The translations under genes were made by a program, and so were the position numbers. This document shows positions 24,991-33,982 of a stretch of DNA of 64,000 nucleotides, piece after piece (position 1 is the stretch's first letter; every line of letters starts with the position of its first letter). A model generated the notes under the pieces. That model worked only from the letters and a program-made list of their open reading frames with translations. It was not told the origin of the DNA and ran no database searches. Source of the DNA: Bagarius yarrelli (Eukaryota; Chordata; Actinopteri; Siluriformes; Sisoridae); the NCBI GenBank assembly GCA_005784505.1, contig VCAZ01000035.1:1728001-1792000 (forward strand), given 5' to 3'.

Positions 24991-26691
24991 TACGATAACA
25001 TTTTGAACCAACTTTTGTACCACTTTACAGATTGCCTGTATTTTTCAGTCTACTACTGACTGAAGTATAACATTTCTCCTGTGGTTGAAAAGGTTTGCTG
25101 CTGTACTTGGCGGGTACTGGTAGTACCCCAGACAGCCAGAAATGTCGTCTATTTATAGAACAGAATTTTGTATAGATTTTTTTACTTACTGGCTGTCATG
25201 GTGAGAAGGCATGAAATGCTGCCTGGAGAGACAGGCTGCCTGTTTTAGAAATCCACTGTCAGCGTCAGGTGCAACAAGACACCTTGGGGATGACCCACAT
25301 GGCAGACTGCACACTGAACAAACCATGAACCAACAGTACAATTTTTGGAAAGCGGTCACTTTGGAACATCAGTGGGTGTGAACAATGACATCATTGAAGC
25401 ATGCTATTCCTTATAGGCACAGGTCTGTATCATGGTATGTTATGGTAGTTTCTCTACAAGCTACACAAAGTCATAGGCATTCCTCTTGGCACTCTACTAG
25501 GCCCGACTGTGTTTTACCACCTGTGATAAATCCAGTTCATTTCTAAACAATTCCACATGCCAATTGCTGGCAAATGTGCAGAACCGATTAACCCTCCTCA
25601 CTATAGAAAAAGAGTGGTAATGAGAAACATGGGAAGTGCCTGTCTCTTCGTGAGGGAGATGTTTTTCATGTCCCTTAAGTATTCTGAATGACAAGCAGCA
25701 GTAGGATTAGTTCCAGTGTTATCGTGTCGATTAGAAATTCTGGCCTTGTGTAGCGCTTTCTGAGGGCCACTATTTATTTGCGTGCATGATGGGAAGTCAA
25801 GTAGGCACTAAAGTATGCAGCTAATCCCTCTTTTATTCCTGAGGTTACACCACGTCTGCCTCATCAGTCTAAAACACTGATAACTCCTCACTCAAACAGC
25901 TTCTATTAAGATGCTATTTCCTTGAAACAGGTTGGCCTCAGCACCCCTTTCCTTGCTGTCTAGTCGTATTATTTTTAAAAAAGAAGCTGTCATGTCATTG
26001 ACTTTAATCATTCCGCGAAGCCATCTTACTTTGTCAACTATGAGAAACAGTACCATTTGTTGAAACCTACGTTTTCTCTTTTCTAGGTACCTTATCACTC
26101 TGCCCACCCTTCAGGTTTCTGCAAAAAACACATCAGCATCAATGTATTCATACAGAAGGTACCAGGAAGCTGGAGGGGAGAAAAAATGGGTCTGTGAAGT
26201 AAAATTTTATCATTGCTGTGCAGCTGGTGGCTCGAAGGGGAGAAAAGGAAATGAAGGGCTGGTCTGACACTGGGTAAGACTGCTTGCTTGCAGCCGCAGT
26301 GAATCATCACTTTGGCTTCCTTTCCTGGAGCTGGCTGCTTCAGCCGGGCTAAGCACCGAGCTCACACACAGAGAGCAAACAGAGCTCTTCTCAGATATAA
26401 TTAGGGCTGGAAGATGTCAACGCTTTGAGTAAATCCAGCATTCATTCTATGTCTCTCACAAAAGGTCTTCTTCAACAAGCCTTGCCATGGATATGTGTTT
26501 ACATATAGGAGTTAACCAAATTTGAAAAATGGGTTTATGGATAACTAAAACTAAGAACAAGAATGACTTCTTAAAGGTTATTAATTTAGTATTGGTATAG
26601 AACCAACAAGCACGATCTAAAATAACCAGTTCAAACCTATCAATTACATTTGAGTTAGTCTGTACTTCCTGGCTGTTTAAAAAAAAGGACT
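24991..26691. other. Intergenic DNA, largely unique
   Basis: No coding pattern despite several open frames of 65-71 codons on both strands. Composition is closer to balanced than in neighbouring stretches from 25080 to 26500, so regulatory elements are possible, but nothing specific is supported. Confidence 0.3.
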
Positions 26692-26699
26692 TTCTATAT

Positions 26700-26857
26700 C
26701 AGGGGTGGGCAATCTTCGTCCTGTGTAGTTTAGCTCCAACCTTAATAAAACCATCTAATCAAGATCTTGTCACGTATACTTGAAACTTACAGGTAAGTGT
26801 GTTGGAGCTAAACTCTGCAGGACACCTGCCCTCCTGGACCGGGATTGCCCATCCTTG
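26700..26857. mobile_element. hAT-type MITE with perfect 8-bp target duplication
   Basis: The 158-bp element starts CAGGGGTGGGCAATC and ends GGATTGCCCATCCTTG. It is flanked by the exact direct repeat TTCTATAT at 26692-26699 and 26858-26865. Eight-base duplications and CAGGGGTG termini are typical of hAT elements. No coding capacity. Confidence 0.85.
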
Positions 26858-26865
26858 TTCTATAT

Positions 26866-27370
26866 AGGATATTTACAGATAGTATAACTGAAATCTGGAC
26901 ATACTACATCCGCTGTGTTGATATAATCACATGACATACTTTACATCGCCACAAGAGCGTAAACTTAAAGTGGGATCATGTTTAACTTGGATGATGTAAA
27001 ACCAGTGTAATTTAACCACAAAGAACAATGATTTTTCCTGATGATATTTTAAGCGCTTGAAAAGTGCTGCGTTGCCGTCCTCCGCTGTTTCTCCTGTGGG
27101 CTCACGGGATAGTAAAGTGTTCATCGTATGCGTACTTTAAAATCCAGGAGGAAGTACAGTAGTAGGTCATCCAGGGAACATTTTGCGTACTGATCTTTAT
27201 ATACTGAGGGTTTAAAAATAATACATAGTATAGAAGAATGTGATTTTGAATGCAGATACTGTTTCCCTTTTTCTTTCATTTTTTTTTCTTTCCCTAAGCT
27301 CTAAGAAAAGACAAATCATACAATCAATTAATTTATTTCTAATTCACTTTTATTAAACAAAGACCTCTAT
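26866..27370. other. Intergenic DNA, no gene seen
   Basis: AT-rich, with a short less AT-rich stretch around 27050-27130. No repeat or exon recognised. Confidence 0.3.
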
Positions 27371-27732
27371 CTCATTTATTTATCTTCTTATTCCCTAATT
27401 CGAGCTCACTGGGATCTGCTGGAGCCTATCCCAGCCGTCTCTGAAAAGAGTGAAAGGCAGAAGGGGTACACCCTGGACAGGTTGCCAGTCCATCACAGGG
27501 CCACACACACACACATACACACACACACGCTCACTTCTATGGGCAGTTTAAAATTACAAATTGAACTAACATACATGTTTTTGGACTGTCGGAGAAAACT
27601 GGAGTACCCGGAGAAAACCTACGCAAGCACAGGAAGTACATGCAAATACACAGAAAGACCCCTGCCTGGGATTCGAACCTGGGTCGTTCTTACTGTGAGG
27701 CAACAGTGCAAACCAGCACCGTGCTGCCCACC
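27371..27732 (-). repeat. tRNA-derived SINE, family B, near full length
   Basis: It runs in reverse from the tail (TTCCCTAATTCGAGCTCACT) through GGAGCCTATCCCAGCC, a CA tract and ACATACATGTTTTTGGACTG to the tRNA-like head, where GAGGCAACAGTGCAAACCAG and GCACCGTGCTGCC mark the element's 5' end. It is the most complete reverse copy. Confidence 0.8.
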
Positions 27733-28170
27733 TCCAATTCAATTTATTCAATTCGATTAAATTCACCATATGCTTATTACTAGGAACTGGAGAGACATAA
27801 GAAAGAGGGATTATGTGGATTAGTAGTTTTTAAAATGTTGTACGAAGAGCGTAGTCTTCATGTGTGTGTGTGATGTGTATCCTGCTCTACTCCTGACTTA
27901 TCCCTGACTGGATAACTGAAAATTAAGAAAAACATCAGATTGCTTTTTAATGTTCTCCAGTTGTCCAGTTTTTGTAAGCCTGTGCCCACTATAGCCTGAG
28001 GTTTAGCTATGGCCTGGCATGTTCTTTTGCTGTGGCAGCATATCTGCATATGTTGTGAGTTCTAAATTGCTTTTCTGCTCACAACAGTTGTGAAGATTAG
28101 AATAGAAGAATATTCTTTGACCCCCTCTCAGCAACAAAACTTTAGCCAGTCAATGGAGGTATTTAAATTT
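27733..28170. other. Intergenic DNA, no gene seen
   Basis: Apparently unique sequence apart from a short GT tract near 27860. Confidence 0.3.
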
Positions 28171-28250
28171 TCTTCACTGTTGCTGGGCAAAAAAATTGCA
28201 TCTCACTGCTGGGCAAGAAATCGCATCTCACTGCTGGGCAAGAAATCGCA
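28171..28250. repeat. 25-bp minisatellite, three copies
   Basis: Two identical tandem units beginning TCTCACTGCTGGGCAAGAAA (28201-28225 and 28226-28250) are preceded by one diverged unit at 28171-28200. Confidence 0.85.
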
Positions 28251-28666
28251 TCTCAGCAGTTTCTTTAATACTTAAACCAGCCTGTCTGGTAACATCACTT
28301 ATTCCACAGGCAAAATCACTGACATTATTGTTTTCCCCATTTTAATATTATAAGTGAGCTTTAGCTAAAACTGTAAACTTAATGTTTTTAATAAATAGTG
28401 TACACATTGAAATGGCATATCTAAAATAGTTAAGTGAAAAAGTGCCAAAGGGGCTGTAAAATTATTTTATATTTAAACATTTGTAGGTTTGATAAGTCAA
28501 GGACAAACCTGGGAACATGTTAAATAACATTATTGTGGACTAAGACAAATAATGCACAAAATATGACCTGATTTATGAGCTATTGTAGCTTCAGAACTAC
28601 TTCCAGGCAAACAGAAGGCTTTGATTGCTTGATTTGACTCCCTAAATGGCTGCAGTTATTTTAATA

Positions 28667-29163
28667 CAGTAGTACCTTAACTTACGAGTGTCCCAACTAA
28701 CAAGTTTTTGGATATACGAGCCGTCTCTCAGACGTTTTTTTGCTTTGAGTTGCGAGCTAAAATTCAGGTTACGAGCCAGTTTCCGACACTCAACAGTTAG
28801 TTGGCGTAGCGAACGCCACAATAAAAACACCATAATATCCACCCAGCATCCTGTGTCTCACTCGATAGCTAGTCAGACGTGCGTTAGCAAGTGGAGTCGT
28901 CTGATCTCCAAGGTAAATGCTGTATATTATACTTAATAAAACCAGTTTATTGCAGTACATCCTATTGTATTGTTTTCTATAAAATATTTGTTGAATATAA
29001 GTAAATTTTTCTTATGTAAACACGTAACAAAAAAATGTGGTGTTTTTCGGGGACCTGAAACAGATTAATGGCATTTCAATTCATTTTAAAGAGAAAAATT
29101 GATTTGACATACAAGTAATCTGAGTTACAGAGAGAATTAAACTTGTAATTCAAGGCACTGCTG
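28667..29163. mobile_element. pogo/Tigger-type MITE, second copy
   Basis: Starts CAGTAGTACCTTAACTTACG and ends AATTCAAGGCACTGCTG, flanked by TA on both sides (28665-28666 and 29164-29165). It shares the interior GCATCCTGTGTCTCACTCGA, GCTAGTCAGAC and GCAAGTGGAGTCGTCTGATC with the element at 12246, but has its own insertions. Confidence 0.75.
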
Positions 29164-29339
29164 TATATTGTAAAAAGTCATAATGTCTAGTATGCAGTGA
29201 CAAAAGTCTAAACAGATGAACATATCTGTGCAATAAGAAAATATGTTATCAGGTTAAACTTAGTTAAATGTAACATAACCTGATTATTAACATATTCCAG
29301 CCTCTCATTTATTCCTGTAAAAACGACTTTCCAGTAGAT

Positions 29340-29680
29340 TCTAGTCAAATGTAATGAGTGAGACCATGTTGGGTAAAAGGTCCTGGGTTCATCCTAAAAT
29401 GTGTTCAATGTGGTTCCGTAAATGTCTTCTTGGCGCTCAGAGGCTTTGTGCACGGAGAGATTCTCATGCTGAAACCATGTTTAGTTCTCTTAGTTCCAGT
29501 TCTATTACATCAGTCCAGTAAGAGAATGATGTAATGCTACAATATATAAAGACATTCTAGACATCTGTGTGCTTTTACCTTTATGGCAACTCTTCATGGC
29601 AACAGAAAACAGTCTTATGTGGGTGTGTTAGTAAGGTTTCCACAAACTTTTGGCATTATGTGTTTGAAAAAAATGTGTAT
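29340..29680 (+). repeat. Interspersed repeat F
   Basis: It contains GGCTTTGTGCACGGAGAGAT, CTTAGTTCCAGTTC, GATGTAATGCTACA, TATGGCAACTCTTCATGGC and a CCACAAACTTTTGGCATTAT end, the same order as at 24600. Confidence 0.6.
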
Positions 29681-29811
29681 GTGACAGTATCAAATTAAAA
29701 GCCTGATGATTTATTTATTTATTCTATTAAGCGCTATTAATTGTAGCAGTCATGAACAATATTATAGAATGAATGTATAAATAAATCTTTGAAAGAAAAT
29801 CTTTAACATGG

Positions 29812-30050
29812 TAATAAACATAATTGTAAATGGCTTTACTTTGTCACATTTAATTTTTATCCCATTTTAGGTGGGTCAGAGCGCAGGGTCAGCTATGATG
29901 CTGTGCCCCTGGAGCGGGCAGGGTAAGGGTCTTGCTCAAAAACCCAATAGTAGCTGACTGGTGGTAGAGGTGGGGCTTGGACCCAGGTCTTCCTGGTCTT
30001 TAGATCAAAAACTTGGCAATTTAACCTTTTGAGCCACCACTGCCCCCTAC
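29812..30050 (-). repeat. tRNA-derived SINE related to family A
   Basis: On the minus strand a tRNA-like head (GTGGCTCAAAAGGTTAAATT, GGGTCCAAGCCCCAC) is followed by TTTTTGAGCAAGACCCTTAC and a distinct tail containing GCTCTGACCCACCTAAAATG. The tail part recurs at 30632-30761. Confidence 0.6.
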
Positions 30051-30064
30051 CCATACCTAGTTTC

Positions 30065-30589
30065 TCCTGTTTGTAAGGTTCATGGATTTGGTTTCATGTT
30101 TCTGTTTAATGTTCATGTCTCTGTTTCTTGCTTATGGTTATATTGCGTTAATGTTTTGAGTTCTTCTTTCTTGTTTTTGCCTTTGTTTACTTCCTGTTTA
30201 GTCCTTGTCATGTGATCCTTGTTCCTCATGTGTTTCTGACACATGAACCCCCTTCCATGTGTCTTGTGCCCATTGGTTAGTCTTGTGTATATATAGCGTT
30301 TGCGTTTACCTTTGACTTTGTTGTGGATTTGGGTTTTTTGTGAGTCTTTCCAGCTGAGTCAAGTCAAGTCAAGTCAAGTTTATATTAGTCAAGTTATTGT
30401 TTGTTGTTTATATCAAGCTAAGTCGGGTTAAGTCTAATTAAGTCAAATTCATGTTTGTTGTTTAGTGTTTATGTTGGTGCTAAGATAGCTATGCTAAGCT
30501 CAGCTATAATTTACATTATTTTGTCACATTGTAAATAAACTGCACCTTTGGTTTCCTAAAACGTCTTGCCTCAGTGGAGATTCTTTACA
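30065..30589 (+). mobile_element. Candidate solo LTR
   Basis: About 520 bp with the order of LTR signals: a reverse CCAAT (CATTGG, 30271), a TATA box (GTATATATAG, about 30287-30296), a sequence with tandem AAGTC units (30356-30450), an AATAAA at 30534-30539, and a T-rich end finishing in CTTTACA. It has no coding capacity. The exact 5' end and target duplication were not identified, so the LTR call is an inference. Confidence 0.4.
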
Positions 30590-30631
30590 TTAATATTAAT
30601 ATTATTACCCTATTAATATTAGTACTAATAT

Positions 30632-30761
30632 GAAATAAACAATGCCTTTTGTAAATGCCTTTATTATGTCACGTTTAATTTTTACAGCACAGTGAAGTTT
30701 GTATCCCATTTCCCATATCCCATTTTAGGTAAGTCAGAGCACAGGGCCAGCTATGATGCTA
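30632..30761 (-). repeat. SINE tail duplicate
   Basis: It repeats the tail half of the element at 29812-29901 (ATCCCATTTTAGGTAAGTCA, GCCAGCTATGATGCT) including the preceding TTTATTATGTCACGTTTAAT. Together the two copies bracket the candidate LTR. Confidence 0.6.
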
Positions 30762-31379
30762 ATACTAATATTAATACTAATATTCTAATATTCTAAAAAA
30801 AGGTTTTGGGGCTAATTTCAATAAAAGTCTGATCAATTATATTTCAATCAAAGGTTTAATGTAAAAAATATTTTTGTATTCAATGTTGCTTTTGTTTCTT
30901 TATATAAAATCTATAAAATATAAAGACAAAAGGACAGCTTTATATGAAGGACAAAAGGACAACTATCTTTAGTCGGGTGGCTCCCGAATAGTTTCATTAT
31001 AAAATCTTCTCTGCCTGATGCATCCTGATACCTTACTGAGTCTTACCACTCAGTGGTGCTCACTGCTGCTGTGGGTGGGTGCACTTGAAGACCATGGCAT
31101 TTAAATTGTTGTTGCAGGAGATGGTTGTACGCTCGGGTCTCCATCCTGGAATATTTGATGATTTTAGCAAGAACAAATTTATAAATCTTTAATGAATTCA
31201 TAAATTAGGATGATTAAGTGCTAAACTTTTTTATCTGAGTTACTCAAAAGCTCATGGTTACACAATTCCAACTGATTAAATACGGTTTGGAAAGGAACAT
31301 GATTTACAACCACACACTCTATTGTCACGCAGTTATGAATGAGTTTCCTTTTTTAAATCTGGTTCTTCTTAAAATTTCC
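30762..31379. other. Intergenic DNA, no gene seen
   Basis: AT-rich, starting with imperfect ACTAATATTAATA repeats. No exon or repeat family recognised. Confidence 0.35.
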
Positions 31380-31440
31380 TTCTCATATCATGGCAGAGAG
31401 TTTTTCCTCACCTCACTCGCCTCTGGCTTACTCATTCTAA
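31380..31440 (-). repeat. Fragment of interspersed repeat C, reverse
   Basis: GAGAGTTTTTCCTCACCTCA and CGCCTCTGGCTTACTCATT are the reverse of the GGCAAGGAAAAACTCCCT region at 1941. Confidence 0.5.
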
Positions 31441-31468
31441 ATTAAAAATTCAAACTTTGTAATTTTTT

Positions 31469-31471
<3 letters not shown>

Positions 31472-31506
<35 letters not shown>

Positions 31507-31512
31507 AAGAGG
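31472..31512. repeat. (GA)n microsatellite
   Basis: GA dinucleotides with two AA interruptions. Confidence 0.85.
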
Positions 31513-31562
31513 ACAAGAGTGTGAGAGTATCTACATTTATATTTTTGGCAGATGCCCTTATC

Positions 31563-31703
31563 CATTTACAGCATTTGGCAGACATCCTTATTCAGAGCCA
31601 CTTACATTTATCTCTTTTATACAACTAAGCAATTGGGGGTTGGGGGCCTTGCTCAGGGGCCCACAGTGGTGGCTTGGTGGTGTGTCGAATAGAACCCCAG
31701 TCT
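31563..31703 (-). repeat. Family A SINE, reverse
   Basis: Starts TTTACAGCATTTGGCAGACA; the middle GGGGCCTTGCTCAGGGGCCC is intact. The tRNA-like head is cut off by the next SINE. Confidence 0.75.
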
Positions 31704-32016
31704 ATTTATCTTCTATATCCGCTTATTCCTTAATTCGGGGTCACAGGGATCTGCTGGAGTCTATCTCAGCCGTCTCTGTAAGGGCAAAAGGCAGGAGGGG
31801 TACACCCTGAACAGGTTGCCAGTCCATCACAGGGCCACACACACTCACACACTCACTTCTATGTGCAATTTAGAATTACTAAACAACCTAACATACATGT
31901 TTTTGGACTGTGGGAGGAAACCGGAGTAAACCCATGCAAGCATGGGAAGAACATGCAAACACACAGAAAGACCCCTGCCCGGGAATTAAACCTGAGCCTT
32001 GTTGTGAGGCAACTCT
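31704..32016 (-). repeat. Family B SINE, reverse
   Basis: It begins directly at the end of the family A copy with the tail TTCCTTAATTCGGGGTCACA, then GGATCTGCTGGAGTCTATCT, and reaches a GTGAGGCAACTC head remnant. Confidence 0.75.
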
Positions 32017-32476
32017 TAATTGGTTGTGTTGCATCTCATGCGTCTTTACATCTTTAGTATGTTGATGTATACACTGTATAAAGTCTTTAGCTTTTTTTAG
32101 AAGGCAAATTATTTTATTTTATTACATTTATTTTAATTTATATACATTTAAATGTAACATAATCACAGCATATAGTTGTCGATCTTTTTTGTTTTGTTGC
32201 TATGTGATCCATGGAAACATTGATTAGTTTGTAAATTTCTTGTTCACTTTACAGGAAATGAGCTGAACCAGTTGTATGAGTGTGCGCTTGCACTGTTTTG
32301 TTTGATGTTATTATTGTTGCTGATTGTGTGGCCCCTCATTGGAAGACGCATGACCCCTTGCTTAGTGGCTCAGCAGTGGCAGCTTGGTGCTGCTGGGAAC
32401 TTTCTTTAGATCAGCAGTCCAACATATATGGATATGTATATGTATATGTATATATAGGGTTAGGGTTAGGGGTTAA
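32017..32476. other. Intergenic DNA between SINE pairs
   Basis: AT-rich, ending in a short telomere-like stretch (AGGGTTAGGGTTAGGGG, about 32457-32473) preceded by TATATG repeats. Two to three units only, so it is not evidence for a telomere. Confidence 0.4.
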
Positions 32477-32484
32477 GTGTAGGG

Positions 32485-32653
32485 TAGGGGTGTCCAAACT
32501 TGGTCCTGGAGGGCTGGTGTCCTTGCCTCAACACCCCGACATGTAAGTTTCAAGTGTACCTAGCAACATGTTGATTAGTTGGTTCAGGTGAGTTTGATTA
32601 CGGTTGAAGCTAAACTCTGCAGGACCCTTCAGGACCGAGATTGGACACCCCTG
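32485..32653. mobile_element. hAT-type MITE with 8-bp target duplication
   Basis: Starts TAGGGGTGTCCAAAC and ends ATTGGACACCCCTG. The flanks GTGTAGGG (32477-32484) and GTGTAGGA (32654-32661) match at seven of eight bases. The interior AAGCTAAACTCTGCAGGAC is shared with the copies at 26700 and 46564. Confidence 0.8.
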
Positions 32654-32706
32654 GTGTAGGAGTAATGGGTTATGCTTTCAGTTTTTTTTTATTATTTAAA
32701 ATTGAT

Positions 32707-33021
32707 GGCAGCACGGTGGCTTAGTGGTTGGCGCTGTTGCCTCACAGCAAGAAGGCCTGAGTTCCATTCCTGGGCGGGGGCCTTTCTGTGTGGAGTTTGC
32801 ATGTTCTCCCCGTGCTTGTGCGGGTTTACTCCGGGTTCGCTGGTTTTCCTCTTTCAGTCCAAAAACATGTACGTTTGATTGATTAGTGAGTCTAAATTGC
32901 CCATTGAGGTGAGTGTGTGTGTGACCCTGTGATGGACTGGTAACCTGTTCAGGGTGTACCCGTTCTGGGATAGGCTAGTCCCCTGTAAATTAGGGAATAA
33001 GCATGGATGAATAAAGGAATT
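32707..33021 (+). repeat. tRNA-derived SINE, family B, full-length forward copy
   Basis: Head GGCAGCACGGTGGCTTAGTG and GCCTCACAGCAAGAAGG, then TGTGTGGAGTTTGCATGTTC, CTCCGGGTT, CTAAATTGCCCATTGAGGTG, GTGATGGACTGGTAACCTG and a GGATGAATAAAGG end. This layout matches the teleost Mermaid/DANA SINE family. Confidence 0.85.
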
Positions 33022-33089
33022 ATTTAAAATTGAAGAATTTCTGTTATTATATTTATTTAAATATGTTATTTATGTATTCAACCGAAATA

Positions 33090-33262
33090 AGGCTCATGGT
33101 TAAGGTGTTGGGCTACCAACCCGAAGATTGTGGGTTCGATTCCCAGCTCCACCACTGCTGGGGCCCCTGAGTAAGGGGGCCCCCCCGATTGCTCAGCTGT
33201 ATAAAAGAGATGAATGTAAGTCACTCTGGATAAGGGCGTCTGCCAAAGCTGTAAATGTAAAT
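33090..33262 (+). repeat. tRNA-derived SINE, family A, full-length forward copy
   Basis: Head GGCTCATGGTTAAGGTGTTG with B box GGGTTCGATTCCC, middle GGGGCCCCTGAGTAAGG, tail CTCTGGATAAGGGCGTCTGC. It ends about 95 bp before the E-box of the mafg promoter region. Confidence 0.85.
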
Positions 33263-33357
33263 AAGGTAACAGGTGGCTTTTTTTCTTGAGCAAAAAAGGG
33301 GAACCTGTTCCTTTAAAACTTCCTTCTAAACTTGCGTAGATCCTTCATGAATGAAAC

Positions 33358-33384
33358 CACGTGACCAAACATCATATGACGTCT
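33358..33384 (+). promoter_or_regulatory. mafg: E-box and CRE-like site in the mafg upstream region
   Basis: CCACGTGACC (core CACGTG at 33358-33363) and TGACGTCT (33377-33384, seven of eight bases of a CRE) lie about 170-195 bp before the first predicted splice donor of mafg. Both are matches to known consensus sites; use is not shown. Confidence 0.35.
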
Positions 33385-33439
33385 GGCCTCCTCGGCACAA
33401 GAGAAAGCGGATCAACAAGGAGAAGGTGGGAGTGTTACA

Positions 33440-33553
33440 ACAATTTCCGAAGCAGCGTCGGCAAAAAAAAAAAAAAAAAACTTCACCTCCGCCGCATCAC
33501 ACGTCTACTATTAAACCCGTTTTAGTGTCGGAAACGCTTTCCGTTCACATTCG
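33440..33553 (+). other. mafg: mafg alternative first exon a (predicted, noncoding)
   Basis: GC-richer sequence ending in the strong donor TTCG|GTAAGT after 33553. The left edge is approximate. There is no open frame joined in phase to MafG, so it would be untranslated. It contains a run of about 19 A (33463-33480). Confidence 0.35.
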
Positions 33554-33690
33554 GTAAGTAAACGGAACATTTATTTTTATTCTTCTTATTATTATAGGGG
33601 GTTTATTTTGAGCGCGATAGAAGGACCTGAGTTGGCTGACACTCGCAGACAGTCGCGTCGTGTCAGAGTCGCTGGCTTGCGGATCTGTTT

Positions 33691-33703
33691 TGCTGAGTGC
33701 GCA
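33691..33703 (+). promoter_or_regulatory. mafg: MARE/ARE-like site near the mafg start
   Basis: TGCTGAGTGCGCA matches the 13-bp T-MARE consensus TGCTGAGTCAGCA at 11 positions and fits the antioxidant response core TGAnnnnGC. Mammalian mafG is reported to be induced by Nrf2 through such an element, so this is a sensible autoregulatory or Nrf2 site. Confidence 0.5.
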
Positions 33704-33710
33704 CGCTTCG

Positions 33711-33712
<2 letters not shown>

Positions 33713-33760
<48 letters not shown>
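33713..33760. repeat. (GT)n microsatellite, 24 units
   Basis: Pure GT repeat ten bases after the MARE-like site. Confidence 0.95.
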
Positions 33761-33761
<1 letters not shown>

Positions 33762-33857
33762 TCAGTGTGCTTATACGCGTGTTAGTGTGTGTCAGTCTTA
33801 CGAAAGCTAAGAGCTTCGCTTATTTAAAGGCGCTCCAAGCCGTGCTGATTCATCACG

Positions 33858-33888
<31 letters not shown>

Positions 33889-33982
33889 CGGGGTCAGACC
33901 AAGAAGCCGCGCCGTGTTTGTCTCGGCTGGACAGCCACCTAGAGGAGCCCTTTAACCGCTACACAAAGGAGACGTTACTGGA

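Larger units (their letters stand above)
33600..33982 (+). other. mafg: mafg alternative first exon b (predicted, noncoding)
   Basis: CpG-containing sequence ending in the donor CTGGA|GTAAGTC after 33982, which would splice to the acceptor at 51777. It includes a (GT)n tract (33713-33760) and an ATC repeat (33857-33888); the transcription start may lie downstream of these. Mammalian MAFG also begins with noncoding first exons. Confidence 0.4.

Noticed and set aside
28171..28250. CRISPR-like direct repeats
   Set aside because: The 25-bp units are directly adjacent with no spacers, and the DNA is vertebrate.
32454..32484. Possible interstitial telomere repeat (TTAGGG)n
   Set aside because: Only two to three units, part of a wider GGGTTA-rich edge next to a hAT element.
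33608..33955. 115-codon open frame upstream of mafg with a poly-His stretch
   Set aside because: Its core is translated GT and ATC microsatellite. It ends before the donor at 33982 and does not connect in frame to MafG.
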